Source of the DNA: Candidatus Latescibacterota bacterium
GTDB lineage: Bacteria; Latescibacterota; 4484-107
Direction: 5' to 3'
DNA length: 10,139 nt
NCBI GenBank assembly: GCA_030613045.1
Contig: JAUWMS010000047.1
Span: 1 to 10,139 of the forward strand
A model generated the notes under the pieces. That model searched no databases and had not been told where the DNA came from. It saw only the letters and a list, made by a program, of their open reading frames with translations. Shown here one piece after another: positions 5,267 to 10,139 of the stretch. Numbering within the stretch: the stretch's first letter is position 1; the number at the start of each line of letters is the position of its first letter. A program made the position numbers and the translations under genes.

Positions 5267-7522
5267 ATGAATAACCAGGAGGCTGGGAAGATGAAGGGAC
5301 AGTCTCCCCCTCTCCCCCTCTCCCCTTCTCCCCATCGGGAGGATGGGATAGGACGGGGGAGGTTTCATTGGCTCGCTTTGGGCGTGATAGTGGTGTTGGC
5401 GCTGGGAATCTATGCCAATGCCATGCACGCGCCGTTTCAGTTCGACGATGCGGAGAGTATTGACAAAGTGCGCACGTTCGATCATATCGGGCGCTTGTGG
5501 AAACAGCCCACCCTGTATAAACACCGGATCGTTCCGTATCTGACGCTGGCGGTGGATTATCGCTTGTGGGGACATCGTACGTTCGGGTATCATCTGTTCA
5601 ACGTGGTCGTGCATGCCTTGAATGCCTTTCTGGTCTATCTGATCGCCATCAGGCTGTTGGGATATGAGTTGCTGAGAAAAAATTGGGATGGCAAATTGGA
5701 GGAGGGACAATCCGAAATCCGAAATCCGAAATCCGAAATTGGAGAGGAGCAGGCGCTGGGAGGTTTGGGGGAGGCGCGCACCAGGCACATGTTGGCCCTG
5801 ATGATTGCCCTGCTTTTCCTGGCGCATCCCTTGCAAACCAATGCGGTGACGTATATTGTTCAGCGGATCGTGTCGCTGGTAACATTTTTTTATTTTTTGT
5901 CGTTCTATGCGTTCATACGGGCCTATCCGCCCGGAGAGAAAATCGGAAGGATGCGGAAGGCCCTGTGGCTCGCGGGAAGTTTTGGGGCGTTCTTTTTGGC
6001 GCTGTGGTCCAAGGAGATTGCGGCGACGCTGCCGGCGGTGGTTTTGCTGTATGTGTTCCTGTTCGTGGTGGCGGATCGAAGACGCTTTTTGCTGAAGGGG
6101 GCGTTGTATCTTCTTCCCGTAGCCCTCGTGGTGGGCGTGATCGGACTCTCCTACCTGCATCAGCATATTCCCTTGCTGCCCAAGTGGTCGGAGCCGGCCG
6201 GGGGATTTTATTGGGGCGTCAAACAGAATATATACACGCAGATAAACGTGGTGGTCGGGTATATAAAGCTGTTGCTTTTCCCGTTTCCCAGGTTTATGAA
6301 TATAGACCGCGATGTGCCCCTTGTGGAGACGTTTTGGGGAGGGCCGACCGTGCTCTCGGCGCTGATTCTGATCGGACTGTTTTTGGGAACGCTGTGGCTC
6401 GCCAAGCGCTCCAGAGTGTTGGCTTTCGGTATAGGCTGGTTTTTTATTGCGCTGATCCCTTCGTCGAGCGTGTGGCCGATTTGGGATTTGATGGTGGAAT
6501 ACAGGACGTATTTGCCCGGATTCGGATTCCATCTCGTTTTGGGATCGGTCGTTTATCTCGCGGCGCATTCGGTCGTGGCGCGCAAAGGGATTCGACGGGC
6601 ATGGATCTGGGCCCCTTTCGGGGTATTACTGATTCTGTATGCCGCGGGGACGATCCAGAGGAACCGGGTGTTTGGCGACGTGTATGGCTTGTGGAAGGAC
6701 GCCGCGCTCAAGTCTCCGAACAAATGGCGTCCGCACAATAATCTCGCGGATGCGTACGAACAGGTCGGAAACTATGAGGAGGCGCTCGAGGAATATCGAA
6801 CGGTCTTAAAGTTGGACCCGGGCCGGATGCGGGCGTATTACGGATTGGGAAACGTATATCACGCGATGGGGAGACCCGAGGAGGCGATTGCCGACTACCA
6901 GCGAGCCATCGCGGTGGACTCGACGTTTGCGTTGTCTCATAATAATCTGGGGATTGTGTACGACGAATTAGGCCGGTCGGACCTGGCGGAGGAGGAATAC
7001 GGGAAGGCCTTGAGGCTCAAGCCGGATTTTGTGAAGCCTTACAATAATCTGGCGATCCTTTACGCCCAGCGCGGAGAGTTAGAGCGGGCGAAGGGGACCA
7101 TCGCGCGCGCCATACGGCTGGATCCGAGGTATGCTATCGGCCATCACACGCTTGGAAAGATCTATGCGCTCCAGGGGAAGTGGGAGCAGGCGGGACTTGC
7201 ATTCGAGCGGGCGGTGAACGTGAAGCCGGATTTCTTGGAAGCCTGGTGCGATCTGGGGGATGTTTACAGCGCACAAGGGGGGATTGGCAAAGCGGAGGAG
7301 GCGTACCGCAAGGCTTTGGGAGTGGCCCCTCGTTCGAGTCGGGTGCACAGGGCGCTTGGGATGCTGTATCTTCGCTCTTTGAAAGACCCGGAGAAGGCGC
7401 TGGACCATTTCCGAAAGGCCCTGACGTTCGATCCGGAGGGATTCGATGCGGAGGCGATGAGGCGGCTGGTGCGGGCTTTGGAGGAAAAGATAGGGCAGGA
7501 GACGGTGTCCGGAACGAAATGA
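5267..7522 (+). CDS. TMTC-like GT-C glycosyltransferase with seven C-terminal TPRs
   Basis: A cytoplasmic N-terminus is followed by a first helix (HWLALGVIVVLALGIYANAM) and then FQFDDAESI, the paired acidic motif (D60-D61) in the first outside loop as in TMTC O-mannosyltransferases. Family landmarks follow: GHRTFGYHLFNVVVHALNAFLVYL, HPLQTNAVTYIVQRIVSLVTF, ALWSKEIAATLPAVVLLY and MVEYRTYLPGFGFHLVLG. From about residue 486 come seven 34-residue TPRs (for example NNLADAYEQVGNYEEALEEY) to about 740. The family role is sugar transfer from a polyprenyl-phosphate donor to protein outside the cytoplasmic membrane; the TPRs may bind acceptor. The start is ambiguous: 5267 has AAGGAG 8 bases upstream, 5291 has AGGAGG 8 bases upstream, and GTG 5195 overlaps the previous stop. 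Residues around 148-160 (SEIRNPKSEI) are a translated heptamer array in a loop between helices, and SPPLPLSPSP near the start is a translated octamer array. Confidence 0.85.
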   Translation: MNNQEAGKMKGQSPPLPLSPSPHREDGIGRGRFHWLALGVIVVLALGIYANAMHAPFQFDDAESIDKVRTFDHIGRLWKQPTLYKHRIVPYLTLAVDYRLWGHRTFGYHLFNVVVHALNAFLVYLIAIRLLGYELLRKNWDGKLEEGQSEIRNPKSEIGEEQALGGLGEARTRHMLALMIALLFLAHPLQTNAVTYIVQRIVSLVTFFYFLSFYAFIRAYPPGEKIGRMRKALWLAGSFGAFFLALWSKEIAATLPAVVLLYVFLFVVADRRRFLLKGALYLLPVALVVGVIGLSYLHQHIPLLPKWSEPAGGFYWGVKQNIYTQINVVVGYIKLLLFPFPRFMNIDRDVPLVETFWGGPTVLSALILIGLFLGTLWLAKRSRVLAFGIGWFFIALIPSSSVWPIWDLMVEYRTYLPGFGFHLVLGSVVYLAAHSVVARKGIRRAWIWAPFGVLLILYAAGTIQRNRVFGDVYGLWKDAALKSPNKWRPHNNLADAYEQVGNYEEALEEYRTVLKLDPGRMRAYYGLGNVYHAMGRPEEAIADYQRAIAVDSTFALSHNNLGIVYDELGRSDLAEEEYGKALRLKPDFVKPYNNLAILYAQRGELERAKGTIARAIRLDPRYAIGHHTLGKIYALQGKWEQAGLAFERAVNVKPDFLEAWCDLGDVYSAQGGIGKAEEAYRKALGVAPRSSRVHRALGMLYLRSLKDPEKALDHFRKALTFDPEGFDAEAMRRLVRALEEKIGQETVSGTK
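5303..5334 (+). repeat. Octamer array, four units TCTCCCCn
   Basis: TCTCCCCC, TCTCCCCC, TCTCCCCT and TCTCCCCA are contiguous. The period is 8, unlike the heptamers elsewhere. It is translated as SPPLPLSPSP in the N-terminal tail of the TMTC-like enzyme, before the first membrane helix, where extra residues would be tolerated. Confidence 0.8.
5709..5743 (+). repeat. Heptamer array AATCCGA inside a coding sequence
   Basis: Four perfect AATCCGA units (5709-5736) and a fifth degenerate one, AATTGGA. Translated as SEIRNPKSEI within the TMTC-like protein, between the helix ending LVYLIAIRLLGYEL and the helix beginning MLALMIALLFL. The unit contains no stop codon in any of the six frames. AAATTGGAG occurs on both sides (5693-5701 and 5736-5744). 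Confidence 0.9.
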
Positions 7523-7539
7523 AAGCCGCTACCCGTCAT

Positions 7540-7571
7540 GGCAGCGCGCGCTATGCCCCTCCGTTTTTTTT
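7540..7571 (+). terminator. Probable intrinsic terminator after the glycosylation cluster
   Basis: GGCA and GCGC (7540-7547) pair with GCGC and TGCC across a two-base TA bulge (to 7557). Six bases later there is a run of eight T (7564-7571). It stands 18 bases after the TMTC-like stop codon. The gap between stem and T tract makes it a weak rather than ideal terminator. Confidence 0.5.
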
Positions 7572-7859
7572 GAAAAAGGTGACTCAACGCACAGAAAATA
7601 GAGCGCATTGTTCTTAATTTTACGTTGAATTCAGCAACGAACCTTCCCGGATTCGGAGAGGCTTCCCGAAGCAAGACTTGAAGAGGCGAGGACTTGCAAT
7701 GTAAATTGGGTAGAGTATTCCCTCTCGAAAATATCTATGTCGCCCCCTCCACACACACAAAAGATGTATCAAAATCCTTTCTTTGTGCGTCCCTTAGAAA
7801 AAACTTCCTGTGCCTTGAAGCGAACCGGAAATTTTTCCCCCACCGTTTCCCCAAAATGG

Positions 7860-7897
7860 CTGCGAGTTGAACCGGCAAAAAAATGAGCCGCTCGCAG
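7860..7897. repeat. 11-bp stem-loop with a 6-base bulge
   Basis: CTGCGAG (7860-7866) pairs with CTCGCAG (7891-7897), and after an unpaired TTGAAC, CGGC (7873-7876) pairs with GCCG (7887-7890). The loop is AAAAAAATGA. There is no T tract, so it is not an intrinsic terminator. Confidence 0.6.
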
Positions 7898-7904
7898 ATG
7901 TACG

Positions 7905-7996
7905 AAAAACGAGGGAACGCCGCTTCGCTCGCAACGATAAAAATAGCGTTCACAGTGTCAATGCAAGGCGCGAAGAGACGAAGCAATCTCATCGGA
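7905..7996. repeat. REP-like imperfect palindromic repeat
   Basis: The left half contains CGCTTCGCTCGCAACGAT and the right half GTCAATGCAAGGCGCGAAG followed by AGACGAAGCAATCTC. The two halves are degenerate inverse copies of the dispersed motif GTCATTGCGAGG-n-GCGAAG-n-GACGAAGCAATCTC, found in many bacterial genomes as an intergenic palindrome. Translation of the plus strand gives the familiar nonsense RRFARNDK and ARREETKQSHR, which recurs in databases because such repeats are mis-annotated as genes. Confidence 0.6.
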
Positions 7997-8084
7997 TAAA
8001 CCTTTTGCAAGCGCCTCAAAGACGGGGTTTTTCCAAAAAGGGCAGCCGGATGCGTGGAAGAGATGAGGGGCTTGTGTAACGGTC

Positions 8085-8100
8085 TGGCATATAAGTTGCT
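8085..8100 (+). promoter_or_regulatory. Sigma-54-type promoter candidate
   Basis: TGGCA (8085-8089), six bases, then TTGCT (8096-8100). This fits the sigma-54 consensus TGGCAC-n5-TTGCW, with the GG and GC elements 12 bases apart. It overlaps a perfect inverted repeat ATATAAG-TTG-CTTATAT (8089-8105), which could itself be a protein-binding site. The nearest plus-strand gene starts 680 bases downstream. Confidence 0.45.
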
Positions 8101-8292
8101 TATATCAACGTATTATTTGGATTTCTTTACCTTAACCGTAAACGGAACAAGATGAAATTCACGCCTGATTTTCATCCTCAGAGATGGGCAAACTCCGCGT
8201 GATAGGAAGGGCATTACAGACAGGAAGGGATACAGGCAGGAGATTATTTGGGTTCAGTGGACAATTTTTTTCTGGATTTTTGAAAAAACCGC

Positions 8293-8321
8293 TTGACAAA
8301 ATAGAAAATAGGTATTATTTT
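8293..8321 (+). promoter_or_regulatory. Upstream sigma-70-like promoter
   Basis: A perfect -35 box TTGACA (8293-8298), a 17-base spacer and TATTTT (8316-8321). The -10 box is weaker than in the next promoter. Transcripts would run toward the surface-protein gene at 8779. Confidence 0.5.
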
Positions 8322-8393
8322 CACGTAGATTATCTTTTTGGGGGGGGACATTCCCTGCACTTCACTTTTTTGACCAAAAAAGCAAAAAAATAC

Positions 8394-8422
8394 TTGACAT
8401 AGGCATCATACTTTTATATACT
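8394..8422 (+). promoter_or_regulatory. Strong sigma-70 promoter for the surface-protein gene
   Basis: A perfect -35 TTGACA (8394-8399), an ideal 17-base spacer and -10 TATACT (8417-8422), one base from consensus, with A-rich sequence upstream (8371-8390) acting like an UP element. Initiation near 8429 would give a leader of about 350 bases before ATG 8779. Confidence 0.75.
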
Positions 8423-8428
8423 TGCTCT

Positions 8429-8778
8429 CATACGCGGAGAGCTTTTTGACTTCTGTGGTTCGCCTGAGAGTTCAGACGTCCGAAGTCTTATTTTCTCTAA
8501 AGGTTTATTCACTATCTGGCGATAGAAGGGGGTGATGGAAAGGAAGCCATGGACGATGTTTCTTCGAGGATGATGGAATATTTTAACTAAGAAGATCTAA
8601 AATACAGAAAGGAGGGATGAAAAAAGGATAGGGAGTGATGTCGGTGCATAGCGGTGGGTTCTCCGACACGGAGGTGCGCTATGTAAAGACAAAGTGGAAG
8701 AGGAGAGAACAGGATTTCTCTCCGCAGTGGTTGTGTTTCATTCGTAACTTCCTTACTCTAACAGAAAGGGAGGGGGAG
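8429..8778 (+). promoter_or_regulatory. Long structured 5' leader with hairpins and tiny frames
   Basis: Predicted from the 8394 promoter. It contains GACTTC (8448-8453) paired with GAAGTC (8482-8487) around an inner CTGA-GAGT-TCAG, then CTCCG-ACA-CGGAG (8661-8673) with outer AGCG/CGCT, then a perfect 8-bp stem GGAGAGAA/TTCTCTCC (8702-8723). Short frames with purine-rich starts occur at 8535-8573 (12 residues) and 8549-8590 (MDDVSSRMMEYFN). I matched it to no riboswitch class I know. A stabilising leader for a highly expressed surface protein is the simplest reading. Confidence 0.4.
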
Positions 8779-10139
8779 ATGAATAAGAAAACAATTGTCA
8801 GTTTGATGCTGGCATTTGTGCTGACGGTCGGGTTGAGCGCGGTTGCAAGCGCGCTTACCGTGTATAGCAGCACGGTTACCGAGGCGGATACCTCGGCATA
8901 CGGCATAGTGGGCATTGGCGGGCAGATCATCGTCAAGGTTGTACCTAGTGCCACCACTAAGCCGGACTCGGTCGAGTATCTGGTCTTTGATAATTCGACC
9001 AATTCGGTCGCTCTCAGAGACGTTATACCGATTGCCGTGACTTCGGGGACGGCTACGCCTGCCGACTATGCTTGGATGCAGGCCGATAGCCTTGTGTGGT
9101 CGAACAGCAATTACGTGTGGTACTATACGCTGGATCCATTGGCCACAGCCTATCCGGATTCAGCCTATCAGGTTAAGGTCCGGCTTTACCTGACGGCGGA
9201 TGGATGGGGAAATTACAAAACGGCCAGCACGGTGATGATGCTGGATGGGAGTCGTCAGGTTACCGATGATATGGTCGAGAGCGTTGACAGTTCTCCTGCC
9301 ATAACGGATACCCTGAAGATCGGCGATTCGCTGACGGCTACAGTGGTGGTCAAATCTGCGGCATCGAGCTTGCTCGGCCAAGAAACTGGAAACGAACGGC
9401 TCGACACGGTGGTCTTCTACGTCAGTAAAGAAGGTGTGGACACCGCAGCGGACGGGATACGCCAGGAGGTCACGGTTACTGAATTCCCGGTCGATACGGT
9501 GAGCACTACGATCACCATAGGCGACGGTGCTCTTGAGGATCTGCAGCTGTACCAAGTCTATGGGTTCGTGAAGGATCTCAGTGGGAACCTGTCCGGAACC
9601 ACCTATGGCGTTCTGCCCTCAGGCAAGGGAGCGCCCGTTTCCTTCTATGCGGATGGCAAGCCCCCCGCGTTCAGTGCGGTGCATCCCGCAGCCAACGGGT
9701 ACTTTACGGATCTGGATGCCAATGATATAGCCGATTCCTCCTTCACGTTCACTCTGAGCGAGGACTGCGACTGGGTGAAGGTGACTTGGACCCCTGCAGG
9801 CGGCGGCACGGCTATTGACACGACGCTCTCTACTGCCTCCTCTGGGATTTATACCTTCGGTGTCAGTGGTACAGCTTTCCCCGCTGACTTGGGAGAAGGT
9901 GTCTATGACATCAAGATTGAGGCAGAGGACCTGTCCGGGAACACGGCGACTCCGAAAGAGATCGCGAATGTCACGTATGATAAGGCGGATGTGACGTTCG
10001 ATGAACTCTTCCCGCAGGATGTCGCTACAGCAGGTGCTTCCGGGATTGACACGTTGAACTACGATGTGGGCAAGGTTATGTTCGCCTTGAGTGAGGCGGC
10101 AGATAGCGTCGGGATCAAGTATGAGAATATCGGTACCGT
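8779..10139 (+). CDS. Exported Ser/Thr-rich surface protein with Ig-like repeats (partial, 3' end missing)
   Basis: The frame is open from ATG 8779 to the right edge (453 codons), with AGGGAGG 5 bases before the start. Residues 1-25 form a Sec signal peptide: MNKK, a hydrophobic core (IVSLMLAFVLTVGL), then SAVASA with cleavage likely after A25. The mature chain is rich in Ser, Thr, Asp and Val with alternating beta pattern. Two copies of a unit about 109 residues apart can be aligned: FSAVHPAANGYFTD..SSFTFTLSEDCDWVKVTW (from about 298) and FDELFPQDVATAGA..GKVMFALSEAADSVGIKY (from about 407), each with a LSE-x(4)-V core typical of bacterial Ig-like domains. VKDLSGN and AEDLSGN also recur. It is probably a large cell-surface or S-layer-like protein; no anchor or catalytic motif is visible. 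The frame stays open upstream to ATG 8638, but that would bury the signal peptide. Confidence 0.82.
   Translation, partial: MNKKTIVSLMLAFVLTVGLSAVASALTVYSSTVTEADTSAYGIVGIGGQIIVKVVPSATTKPDSVEYLVFDNSTNSVALRDVIPIAVTSGTATPADYAWMQADSLVWSNSNYVWYYTLDPLATAYPDSAYQVKVRLYLTADGWGNYKTASTVMMLDGSRQVTDDMVESVDSSPAITDTLKIGDSLTATVVVKSAASSLLGQETGNERLDTVVFYVSKEGVDTAADGIRQEVTVTEFPVDTVSTTITIGDGALEDLQLYQVYGFVKDLSGNLSGTTYGVLPSGKGAPVSFYADGKPPAFSAVHPAANGYFTDLDANDIADSSFTFTLSEDCDWVKVTWTPAGGGTAIDTTLSTASSGIYTFGVSGTAFPADLGEGVYDIKIEAEDLSGNTATPKEIANVTYDKADVTFDELFPQDVATAGASGIDTLNYDVGKVMFALSEAADSVGIKYENIGT

Larger units (their letters stand above)
7523..8778. other. 1.26-kb non-coding region between the cluster and a surface-protein gene
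   Basis: No convincing gene is visible on either strand. The longest frames (94 codons on the minus strand over 7735-8019, 70 and 72 codons on the plus strand) lie across palindromic repeat or promoter DNA. From left to right the region holds a probable terminator, about 280 bases in which I see nothing definite (7572-7859), a stem-loop (7860-7897), a REP-like element (about 7905-7996), a sigma-54-like site (8085-8100), a 7-bp hairpin GATGAAA/TTTCATC (8151-8176), two sigma-70-like promoters and a long leader. Confidence 0.65.

Noticed and set aside
5693..5744. Target-site duplication of a mobile element (AAATTGGAG on both sides)
   Set aside because: The spacing of 43 bases would break the frame if it were a simple insertion, and AATTGG-like sequence also occurs just upstream, so chance or repeat drift is likelier.
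5141..6568. 475-codon open frame on the minus strand
   Set aside because: It lies opposite the TMTC-like gene, is rich in Arg/Gln/His as expected from an antisense frame, and shows no motif. The coding strand has clear family landmarks and TPRs.
7735..8079. Two short proteins on opposite strands (94 and 70 residues)
   Set aside because: Both are translations of REP-like repeat DNA, with repeat-derived peptide signatures and no good ribosome site.
8184..8402. 72-codon plus-strand frame
   Set aside because: It overlaps both sigma-70-like promoters, lacks a clear ribosome site and shows no family features.
8429..8520. Known riboswitch (TPP, c-di-GMP, fluoride, preQ1, SAM)
   Set aside because: A CTGAGA and a GGTTCG are present, but the other conserved core segments of these classes are missing.
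8640..8690. tRNA gene suggested by GGTTC-like sequence
   Set aside because: No acceptor stem, anticodon arm or CCA-compatible fold can be built around it.

Overview
The window reads as a chromosomal segment of an uncultured Gram-negative-type bacterium. Supporting signs are Shine-Dalgarno sites, a textbook sigma-70 promoter, a possible sigma-54 promoter, a Sec signal peptide and one long co-directional cluster of envelope-sugar genes. The protein families and the many short-period repeats are of the kind seen in candidate phyla (FCB/KSB1/Latescibacteria/Omnitrophica-like lineages). That placement is an impression, not a demonstrated taxonomy.

Bases 1-7522 are a glycosylation cluster, all on the + strand. 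In order: the 3' end of a DUF2079-type polytopic membrane protein, a GT-C (GT39/ArnT-like) glycosyltransferase, an AT-rich class I SAM methyltransferase, a membrane-anchored GT2 glycosyltransferase, a ~335-bp junction (a cluster of GTAAAC boxes, a small ATPase-like gene remnant and a TTTGnnn heptamer array), a DPM1-like GT2, a DUF2304 membrane protein, and a TMTC-like GT-C enzyme with seven C-terminal TPRs. A plausible division of labour is that the GT2/DUF2304 pair makes a polyprenyl-phosphate sugar and the GT-C enzymes use such donors outside the cytoplasmic membrane. A hairpin with a T8 tract follows the last gene.

Bases 7523-8778 are non-coding. They hold a REP-like palindromic element, several perfect stem-loops, a sigma-54-like site and two sigma-70-like promoters. 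The second promoter would start a ~350-nt structured leader for the last gene (8779 to the window end), which encodes a large exported Ser/Thr-rich protein with Ig-like repeats. It is a candidate substrate for the glycosylation cluster.

The most unusual signal is a set of short tandem arrays: four heptamer families (GRRRTCA, ACCAnTC, AATCCGA, TTTGnnn) and one octamer family (TCTCCCCn). They sit at gene junctions and inside reading frames. One array contains both the stop codon of one gene and the start codon of the next. One would be translated as the N-terminus of a membrane enzyme. One is a translated insertion in a membrane-protein loop. One pair is inverted into a long hairpin followed by seven T. 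They resemble cyanobacterial STRR heptamers but differ in sequence.
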